From Streptomyces drozdowiczii (GTDB lineage: Bacteria > Actinomycetota > Actinomycetes > Streptomycetales > Streptomycetaceae): a DNA stretch of 64,000 nt. Position numbers and translations under genes: made by a program. Below the pieces are notes generated by a model. It was not told the origin of the DNA. It saw only the letters and a program-made list of their open reading frames with translations, and did no database searches. Each line of letters starts with the position of its first letter. Within the stretch, counting starts at the first letter, position 1. The stretch is taken from contig NZ_CP098740.1 in NCBI RefSeq assembly GCF_026167665.1, positions 5,208,001 to 5,272,000 on the forward strand, read 5' to 3'. Of the stretch, positions 58,112 through 64,000 are shown piece by piece.

Positions 58112-59347
58112 GTGACCGCCACCCTGCCCGCCCCCGCCCGCCCGGCCCACCGCGACGGCAACGTCCTGCGCTGGCTCGGCGCGTACACCGCGTCCATGAT
58201 CGGCGACAGCGTGTACTACATGGCCCTCGCCTGGGCCGCCGCCCGCACCGGCAACGCCTCGCAGACCGGCCTGGTGCTCGCCGCGGGCTCCATACCCCGG
58301 GCGGTGCTCCTGCTCGGCGGGGGAGTGCTCGCCGACCGGCTCGGCCCGCGCCGCGTGGTCGTCGCCAGCGACACCGCCCGCTGCCTGGTGATCCTCGGCC
58401 TCGCCGGGGCCCTGTTGCTCACCTCGCCCGCGGTGTGGACGCTGATCGCCGTCGCGCTCGTCTTCGGCGCCGTCGACGCCCTCTTCCTGCCCGCCGTCGG
58501 CGCCCTGCCGCCCCGGATCACCGCCCCGTCCCAGCTCGCCCGCGTCCAGGGCATGCGCGGCCTCGCCACCCGTACCGCCAACGTCGTCGGCGCCCCGCTC
58601 GGCGGCGTGGCCGTCGCCCTCGGCGGGCCGGTCCTCGCCTTCGCCGCGGCCGGCATCCTCTTCGCCGTGTCGCTCCCGCTCCTGCTGGCCGTACGCATGC
58701 GCGCGCTGCCCGCGCCGGAGGCGTCCGCCCCCACCGGCACGGCCTGGCGGGAACTGGCCGACGGGCTGCGCCACATCCGCCGCCACCCGCTCCTCGGGCC
58801 GCTGATGCTCGTCGTCGCCGTCAGCGAACTCGGCTTCGTCGGGCCGCTCAACCTCGGCCTCATCCTGCTCAGCGACGAACGCGGCTGGGGCGCCTCCGGC
58901 ATGGGCTGGGTCGTCGCCGCCTTCGGCGTCGGAGCGGGCGCCTCCGCCCTCCTGCTCGCCGTACGCGGCCGGCTGCCCAGGGCCGGACTGGTCATGTGCC
59001 TGACCGTCCTCGTCGGAGCCGTCGCCATCGCGGCCCTGGCGTACGTGCCCTCCGTACCGCTCGCCGCGGCCGTCGCGGTCCTCGTCGGACTCTTCGCCGG
59101 CCTCGGCGGCTCACTGTGCGGCGCGCTCACGCAGACCGTCACCGACCCGGCCTACCTGGGCCGCGTCACCTCGGTCTCGACGCTCTTCACGCACGCCCTC
59201 GCGCCGCTCAGCTACCCCGTCACCGGAGCCGCGGTCGCCCTCTGGGGCACCGGCCCGGTCTTCGTCGCCAGTGCCGCCCTGAGCGCGGCCGGCGCGGGCG
59301 CCGGCCTCCTCCTCGCCCCGCTCCGCCGGGCGGAACTCCCGCGCTGA
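58112..59347 (+). CDS. MFS transporter, probable drug exporter
   Basis: The 411-residue protein has about twelve membrane helices and the MFS loop motif between helices 2 and 3 ([15 protein letters not shown]). It resembles MFS exporters of the enterobactin-exporter/MFS_3 type ([17 protein letters not shown] at helix 1). Its pairing with an ArsR-like repressor suggests induction by the compound it removes. The start is GTG at 58112 with GAGAGGACGCGACC upstream. Confidence 0.9.
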   Translation: MTATLPAPARPAHRDGNVLRWLGAYTASMIGDSVYYMALAWAAARTGNASQTGLVLAAGSIPRAVLLLGGGVLADRLGPRRVVVASDTARCLVILGLAGALLLTSPAVWTLIAVALVFGAVDALFLPAVGALPPRITAPSQLARVQGMRGLATRTANVVGAPLGGVAVALGGPVLAFAAAGILFAVSLPLLLAVRMRALPAPEASAPTGTAWRELADGLRHIRRHPLLGPLMLVVAVSELGFVGPLNLGLILLSDERGWGASGMGWVVAAFGVGAGASALLLAVRGRLPRAGLVMCLTVLVGAVAIAALAYVPSVPLAAAVAVLVGLFAGLGGSLCGALTQTVTDPAYLGRVTSVSTLFTHALAPLSYPVTGAAVALWGTGPVFVASAALSAAGAGAGLLLAPLRRAELPR

Positions 59348-59363
59348 CCGGGGCGTACGCGGG

Positions 59364-59996
59364 CTACATGCCCAGCTTCGCCGTCGTCACCCGGCCGATC
59401 GCGTCCGGCTCGCCCTCCAGCTCCACCCGCGCCGCGTCCTGCCGCCCGAAGGCGAACAGCAGCAGCTCGCCCGGCTCACCGGTCACCGTCACCACCGGCG
59501 TCCCCCGGTGCGCCACCGCGGTCTGCCCGTCCGGGCGGCGCAGCACCAGGCCCACGGGCGCCTTCCGGCCCAGCATCCGCGCCGCCTTCTCCGTACGCGC
59601 CCACAGCGCGTCCGCGAAGACCGGGTCCAGCTCACGGGGCGTCCAGTCGGGCTGCGCCCGGCGCACGTCCTCCGTGTGGATGTAGAACTCCACCGTGTTC
59701 GCCGCCTCGTCCAGCTGCTTCAGGCCGAACGGGGACATCCGGGGCGGGCCGGTCCGGATGAGCTGGATCAGCTCCTCGTACGGCTTCTCGGTGAACTCGG
59801 CCATGACCCGGTCCCGGCGGCCCTTCAGCGGCCCGATGAGCGTCCCGGCCGCCGCGTCCGGCCGCCGCTCGCGCACCACCACATGGGCCGCGAGATCACG
59901 GGCCGTCCAGCCCTGGCACAGGGTCGGGGCCTGCGGGCCCGCCGCCTCCAACAGGTCGGCGAGCAGAAGACGTTCGCGCTTCGCATGGGTCGACAT
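59364..59996 (-). CDS. TIGR03085 family protein (DinB/mycothiol-isomerase fold)
   Basis: The 210-residue protein begins [20 protein letters not shown], the start typical of the TIGR03085 family, whose N-terminal four-helix bundle resembles mycothiol-dependent maleylpyruvate isomerases. [21 protein letters not shown] and [15 protein letters not shown] are conserved; the His residues may bind a metal. The function is unknown. It converges with the MFS gene and is divergent from hisI. Confidence 0.88.
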   Translation of the reverse strand: MSTHAKRERLLLADLLEAAGPQAPTLCQGWTARDLAAHVVVRERRPDAAAGTLIGPLKGRRDRVMAEFTEKPYEELIQLIRTGPPRMSPFGLKQLDEAANTVEFYIHTEDVRRAQPDWTPRELDPVFADALWARTEKAARMLGRKAPVGLVLRRPDGQTAVAHRGTPVVTVTGEPGELLLFAFGRQDAARVELEGEPDAIGRVTTAKLGM

Positions 59997-60080
59997 GCCC
60001 GCCAGCGTACGACCGCCGTGCCCCGTCCGCCCAGTGGACGCCCGCCCGGACACCCCTCGCCGCCACGGCACAATGGGCCC

Positions 60081-60464
60081 ATGAGCAGCACGCCCCAGCC
60101 CGGCACCCCCCGGACCGCCAGCGACCTCGACCCCGCCATCGCCGCCCGCCTCAAGCGCGGCGCCGACGGACTGGTCCCGGCCGTCGCCCAGCAGTACGAC
60201 ACCGGCGAGGTACTCATGCTCGGCTGGATGGACGACGAGGCGCTGCACCGCACCCTCACCACCGGCCGCTGCACCTACTGGTCCCGCAGCCGTCAGGAGT
60301 ACTGGGTCAAGGGCGACACCTCGGGCCACATCCAGCTGGTCAAGTCCGTCGCCCTGGACTGCGACGCCGACACCGTCCTCGTCAAGGTCGACCAGACCGG
60401 CGCCGCCTGCCACACGGGCGACCGCACCTGCTTCGACGCCGACGTCCTGTTTCTCGGCCAGTAG
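60081..60464 (+). CDS. hisI: Phosphoribosyl-AMP cyclohydrolase
   Basis: HisI opens the purine ring of PR-AMP. The 127-residue enzyme has the zinc and magnesium site residues in [32 protein letters not shown] and [10 protein letters not shown]. It is free-standing, without the HisE part, as usual for actinobacteria. It is separated from the his operon by 7 kb, and its TAG stop is directly before trpE. Confidence 0.96.
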   Translation: MSSTPQPGTPRTASDLDPAIAARLKRGADGLVPAVAQQYDTGEVLMLGWMDDEALHRTLTTGRCTYWSRSRQEYWVKGDTSGHIQLVKSVALDCDADTVLVKVDQTGAACHTGDRTCFDADVLFLGQ

Positions 60465-60475
60465 TGTCTCCGGCC

Positions 60476-61983
60476 ATGGACCTCGACACCTTCCGCAAGC
60501 TGGCCGTCGACCGGCGCGTCATCCCCGTCACCCGCCGCCTCCTCGCGGACGGCGACACCCCCGTCGGGCTCTACCGCAAGCTCGCGGGCGAGCGCACCGG
60601 CACCTTCCTCCTGGAATCCGCCGAGAACGGCCGCACCTGGTCGCGCTACTCGTTCATCGGCGTACGCAGCGCCGCCACGCTCACCACCCGCGACGGCGAG
60701 GCCCACTGGCTCGGCACCCCGCCGGTCGGCGTGCCCGTCGACGGCGACCCGCTGCACGCCCTGGGCGCCACCATCGAGGCCCTGCACACCCCGCACGACC
60801 GGGAATCCGGCCTCCCGCCCTTCACCGGCGGCATGGTCGGCTACCTCGGCTACGACATCGTGCGCCGCCTGGAGAAGATCGGCGAGAGCGGCGGCGACGA
60901 CCTGAAGCTGCCCGAGCTGACCATGCTGCTCACCTCCGACCTGGCGGTCCTGGACCACTGGGACGGCAGCGTCCTGCTCATCGCCAACGCCATCAACCAC
61001 AACGACCTGGCCACCGGAGTGGACGAGGCGTACGCCGACGCCGTCGCCCGGCTCGACGCGATGGAGCGCGACCTGCGCCGCCCCGTCGAGAACGCCCCCG
61101 CCGCCCTGCCCCGTCCGAGCTGCCCCCGTCCGAGCTGCCCCCGTACACCGCGCTCTGGGGCGGAGAGGCGTACCAGGACGCCGTCGAGGACGTGAAGGAG
61201 CGCATCCGGGCCGGCGAAGCCTTCCAGGTGGTGCCCTCCCAGCGCTTCGAGACCCCGTGCACCGCGAGCGCCCTCGACGTCTACCGGGTGCTGCGCGCCA
61301 CCAACCCCTCGCCGTACATGTACCTCTTCCGGTTCGACGGCTTCGACGTCGCCGGATCGAGCCCCGAGGCCCTGGTCAAGGTCGAGGACGGCCGGGCCAT
61401 GGTCCACCCCATCGCCGGGACCCGGCACCGCGGCGCCACCCCGCAGGAGGACCAGGCCCTCGCCGACGAACTCCTCGCGGACCCCAAGGAGCGCGCCGAG
61501 CACCTGATGCTCGTGGACCTCGGCCGCAACGACCTGGGCCGGGTCTGCGAACCGGGCAGCGTCGAGGTGGTCGACTTCATGTCCATCGAGCGCTACTCGC
61601 ACGTGATGCACATCGTCTCCACCGTCACCGGCAAGGTCGCCGAAGGACGCACCGCCTTCGACGTGCTGACCGCCTGCTTCCCCGCCGGCACCCTCTCCGG
61701 CGCCCCCAAGCCCCGCGCCCTCCAGATCATCGAGGAACTGGAACCCACCCGCCGGGGCCTGTACGGGGGCTGCGTCGGCTACCTCGACTTCGCCGGGGAC
61801 TCCGACACCGCCATCGCCATCCGCACCGCCCTGCTCCGCGACGGCACCGCGTACGTCCAGGCGGGCGCGGGCGTCGTCGCCGACTCCGACCCGGTCGCCG
61901 AGGACACCGAGTGCCGCAACAAGGCGGCGGCGGTCCTGCGCGCCGTCCACACCGCCAACCGCCTCGGCGGCGCCCGAGCCTGA
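60476..61983 (+). CDS. trpE: Anthranilate synthase component I, frame broken at 61109-61112
   Basis: TrpE makes anthranilate from chorismate. The N-terminal domain starts [20 protein letters not shown] with the LLES feedback-site element ([19 protein letters not shown]). The chorismate-binding domain has [29 protein letters not shown] and [22 protein letters not shown] seems to be missing from the run at 61109-61112; with it the frame gives about 502 residues. The break sits in a 15-bp tandem duplication (CCGTCCGAGCTGCCC). The start may be ATG at 60476 or GTG at 60464, which overlaps hisI. Confidence 0.93.
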
Positions 61984-62038
61984 CGCCCGCGCCTCCCGGC
62001 CAGGGGCGCGGTGGGGCGTTCCGGGCCGGTGAGGGATA

Positions 62039-62695
62039 GTGGAGTACGTGAGTGCCGTCCCCGTACCCCAGCCCCGTACCGAAGCCGCCGCCGCGCCCGA
62101 CAGTGCGGGGAGCCGCCGCACCCTGGCCGCCGGCCTGCTCCTCGGGGCGGCCGGCGCGACCGTCGTCCTGCTCGCCTCCGGGCAGACCTGGGCCGAGGGC
62201 AAGGCCCCCGTCGGCGGCGGCAGCCTCCCGCTGAGCGCCGACGGGCAGGACGTCACCGGACTCCCCGCCGCCCTCGCGATCGTCGGCCTGGCCGCCCTCG
62301 TCGCCGTCTTCGCCGTACGCGGCGGCGGCCGGCGCGTGGTCGCCGGACTCCTCGCGCTCAGCGGACTCGGCGCCGCGCTCAGCGCCTTCATCGGCGCGTC
62401 CGACAGCGGGGCGCTGGACGAGAAGGCCGCGCAGACCAGCGGCGACAGCGCGGCCACCATCACGGCCCTCAGCCACACCGCCTGGCCGTACGTCACGGCC
62501 GTCGGCGGCCTGCTCATCCTGCTCGCCGGGCTGCTCGCCCTGCGCTACGGCAGCCGGTGGCCCACGATGTCCGGCCGCTACGAGCGCGACGGCACCCCCC
62601 GCCCCCGCAAGGCCCCGCGCCCGCTCGACCCGGACCGGCCCGAGGATCTGTGGAAGGCCCTGGACCGCGGCGAGGACCCGACGCGCGAGGCATGA
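62039..62695 (+). CDS. TIGR02234 trp-region membrane protein
   Basis: The 218-residue protein has four membrane helices (LAAGLLLGAAGATVVLLASG, ALAIVGLAALVAVFAV, VVAGLLALSGLGAALSAFIG, VTAVGGLLILLAGLLALRYG) with an extracellular loop holding QTWAEG. This matches the conserved hypothetical membrane family found beside trp genes in actinobacteria. Its role is unknown. GTG at 62039 or 62048 is the start. Confidence 0.88.
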   Translation: MEYVSAVPVPQPRTEAAAAPDSAGSRRTLAAGLLLGAAGATVVLLASGQTWAEGKAPVGGGSLPLSADGQDVTGLPAALAIVGLAALVAVFAVRGGGRRVVAGLLALSGLGAALSAFIGASDSGALDEKAAQTSGDSAATITALSHTAWPYVTAVGGLLILLAGLLALRYGSRWPTMSGRYERDGTPRPRKAPRPLDPDRPEDLWKALDRGEDPTREA

Positions 62696-62816
62696 CCCCC
62701 AGCTCACGTCCTACCCGCACGTACGGGACAATGACGGTGAGCTGGCACAGCGGCACGGGCCGTGGGCACAGCGACCCGAGCGATTCCAACAGCGCAACAC
62801 CAACGAGGAGCAACTC

Positions 62817-63065
62817 ATGGCGGGCAGCAGCCACGGACACACCCCGGCCGCCTGGACCGGTGTCATCATCGCCTTCATCGGCTTCTGCGTCGCGGGCGTC
62901 TTCATGGTCGCGGCCAACCCGGTCGGCTTCTGGGCCGGCATCGGCGTCGTCCTGCTCGGTGGTGTCGTCGGCCTCGCGATGAAGGCCGCGGGCCTCGGCA
63001 TGCCGAAGGAGTCGGCCGAGCTGACCGCCGCCCGCGCGCGCGCCGGCCAGGCGCAGACCTCCTGA
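62817..63065 (+). CDS. HGxxPAAW-motif small membrane protein
   Basis: The 82-residue protein has the motif HGHTPAAW at residues 6-13, two membrane helices (TGVIIAFIGFCVAGVFMV and GFWAGIGVVLLGGVVGLA) and a charged helical tail. Proteins of this family occur beside trp genes in actinobacteria. The ATG at 62817 has ACGAGGAG upstream. A strong terminator follows. Confidence 0.9.
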   Translation: MAGSSHGHTPAAWTGVIIAFIGFCVAGVFMVAANPVGFWAGIGVVLLGGVVGLAMKAAGLGMPKESAELTAARARAGQAQTS

Positions 63066-63083
63066 CCCCCGCACCACGTACGC

Positions 63084-63120
63084 CGGAAAGGCGCGGCCCG
63101 GACCGGGCTGCGCCTTTCCG
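63084..63120 (+). terminator. Terminator after the HGxxPAAW gene
   Basis: CGGAAAGGCGC at 63084-63094 pairs perfectly with GCGCCTTTCCG at 63110-63120, with an inner CCCGG-A-CCGGG stem. Confidence 0.88.
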
Positions 63121-63142
63121 CGTCAGCGGCGACAATCACCGG

Positions 63143-63645
63143 GTGGACGCAACGCCAACCCCCTCCGCCGCCCCGTCGGACCCCGCCCCGGCCCCGCCGC
63201 CCTTCGCCCCCGTGCGGGCCCCCTCTTCCCCACGGCCCCCGCCGGCGCCTCGCGGCTGCGCCGGATCGCCGTCCCGGTGGGCGTGCTCGCCGCCGTCGTC
63301 GGCGCCTTCGGATACGTCGCCACCGTCGACCCGAACGAGCCCGGCCACTACCCCGTCTGCCCGCTGCTGCGGTTCACCGGCATCTACTGCCCCGGCTGCG
63401 GCGGCCTCCGCAGCGCCCACGACTTCGCCCACGGCGACCTGGCCGCCGCCTTCGGCGCCAACGCGCTCGCCGTCGTCGGCTACGGGATCTTCGCCGTGCT
63501 GTGGGCCGTCTGGCTGATCCGGGAGGCCCGCGGAAAGCCCCTGCGGATCGGACTGCGCCCGGCGCACTGGTGGGCGATCGGCGCCGTACTGCTGCTCTTC
63601 ACCGTCGTCCGGAACCTTCCCTTCGGCTCCGCGCTCGCCCCGTGA
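63143..63645 (+). CDS. DUF2752 membrane protein, frame broken at 63219-63223
   Basis: The family signature is clear: [19 protein letters not shown] and [20 protein letters not shown], between two membrane helices, with a third helix near the end. A Pro-rich cytoplasmic N-terminus ([15 protein letters not shown]) begins at the GTG at 63143 but is in a different frame from the domain. One more base in the C-run at 63219-63223 (or the G-run before it) joins them into about 167 residues. If the break were real, translation might begin at the in-frame GTG at 63277. The function is unknown. Confidence 0.83.
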
Positions 63646-63646
63646 A

Positions 63647-63663
63647 GTCCCAGGTAGTGGGAC
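63647..63663 (+). terminator. Short hairpin after the DUF2752 gene
   Basis: GTCCCA at 63647-63652 and TGGGAC at 63658-63663 form a perfect 6-bp stem with a 5-nt loop, right after the stop. It is a weak terminator candidate. The 7-T run at 63738-63744 is 75 bp further on and is not joined to it. Confidence 0.4.
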
Positions 63664-63772
63664 AGCCGGCGGCCGGATGCGGGCCCAGCGCCCTCCTGCG
63701 GATACCATCGGAGTGGCTGATCCTGTGGCCTGTTACGTTTTTTTGTCACCGTTCCGGAAGGGGGCCGCTCGC

Positions 63773-64000
63773 GTGAGTGTGCTCGACGAGATCATCGACG
63801 GCGTCCGCGCCGACCTCGCGGAGCGGCAGGCGCGCGTCAGCCTCGACGAGCTCAAGGAACGCGCCGCCCGCGCCCCCCAGGCCAAGGACGGCGTCGCCGC
63901 GCTGCGCGGCGAGGGCGTGCACGTCATCTGCGAGGTCAAGCGCTCCAGCCCCTCCAAGGGCGCGCTGGCCGCCATCGCCGACCCGGCCGCGCTCGCCGCG
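63773..64000 (+). CDS. trpC: Indole-3-glycerol phosphate synthase, N-terminal part
   Basis: TrpC closes the indole ring in tryptophan synthesis. The first 76 codons are in the window, beginning [20 protein letters not shown], and the catalytic segment [15 protein letters not shown] with the Lys is visible near residues 51-65. The GTG at 63773 has a GGAAGGGGG site. The gene runs off the right edge. Confidence 0.95.
   Translation, partial: MSVLDEIIDGVRADLAERQARVSLDELKERAARAPQAKDGVAALRGEGVHVICEVKRSSPSKGALAAIADPAALAA

Noticed and set aside
63501..63776. A possible Trp leader peptide before trpC (two Trp codons near 63714-63730)
   Set aside because: No start codon with a ribosome site, no paired attenuator stems; the T-run stands alone. 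As I recall, trp genes of S. coelicolor are not feedback-attenuated here.

Overview
The window is a 64 kb piece of a high-GC actinomycete chromosome, almost certainly Streptomyces. Pointers are the division and cell wall (dcw) cluster in the Streptomyces order, frequent GTG starts, four-base ATGA/GTGA overlaps, a SepF/SepG/DivIVA block, an actinobacterial translational T-box before ileS, a bifunctional PriA in the his operon, and a single in-frame TTA codon in a regulator. Gene density is high. I see no rRNA, tRNA, CRISPR array, prophage or insertion sequence.

Layout. (1) 1-2541, minus strand: start of a TgpA-like transglutaminase, a DUF58 protein and a MoxR ATPase; then a beta-carbonic anhydrase. 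(2) 3731-21475, plus strand: rsmH, ftsL, ftsI, murE, murF, mraY, murD, ftsW, murG, ftsQ, ftsZ, pgeF, ylmE, sepF, sepG, divIVA. These make lipid II, polymerise septal wall and run septation and polar growth. (3) 21744-25135, minus: ileS with its T-box leader. (4) 25439-29941, plus: DksA-like protein, lspA, rluD-type synthase, GNAT, Na+/H+ antiporter. (5) 29948-34754: MscS channel, dienelactone hydrolase, DsbA-like protein, membrane protein, DUF2252. (6) 34956-42.9 kb: dnaE, a small protein, NYN protein, ABC exporter, DUF2567. (7) 43107-47225, minus: YbaK, Lon-N protein and two poorly known proteins. (8) 47372-53116, plus: hisD-hisC-hisB-small membrane gene-hisH-priA-ridA-hisF. (9) 53225-59996: large LuxR (LAL) regulator, PucR-type regulator, ArsR-like regulator with MFS exporter, mycothiol-type fold protein. 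(10) 60081-64000, plus: hisI, trpE, TIGR02234 membrane protein, HGxxPAAW protein, DUF2752, start of trpC.

The most useful observations are these. Six genes (DUF58, ftsW, divIVA, the LAL regulator, trpE, DUF2752) each carry one apparent single-base loss at a G or C homopolymer. Because DivIVA is essential in Streptomyces, this looks like assembly error rather than gene decay. The ileS leader shows two mutually exclusive pairings that can hide or free the ribosome binding site. The IleRS itself has a swapped GXHH signature in place of HXGH. A 38-bp near-perfect palindrome plus a third half-copy sits in front of the ArsR-like/MFS pair. The LAL regulator has the only in-frame TTA codon I found, suggesting bldA control. 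I found no clear candidate for a wholly new multi-gene system; most of the window is conserved core chromosome.
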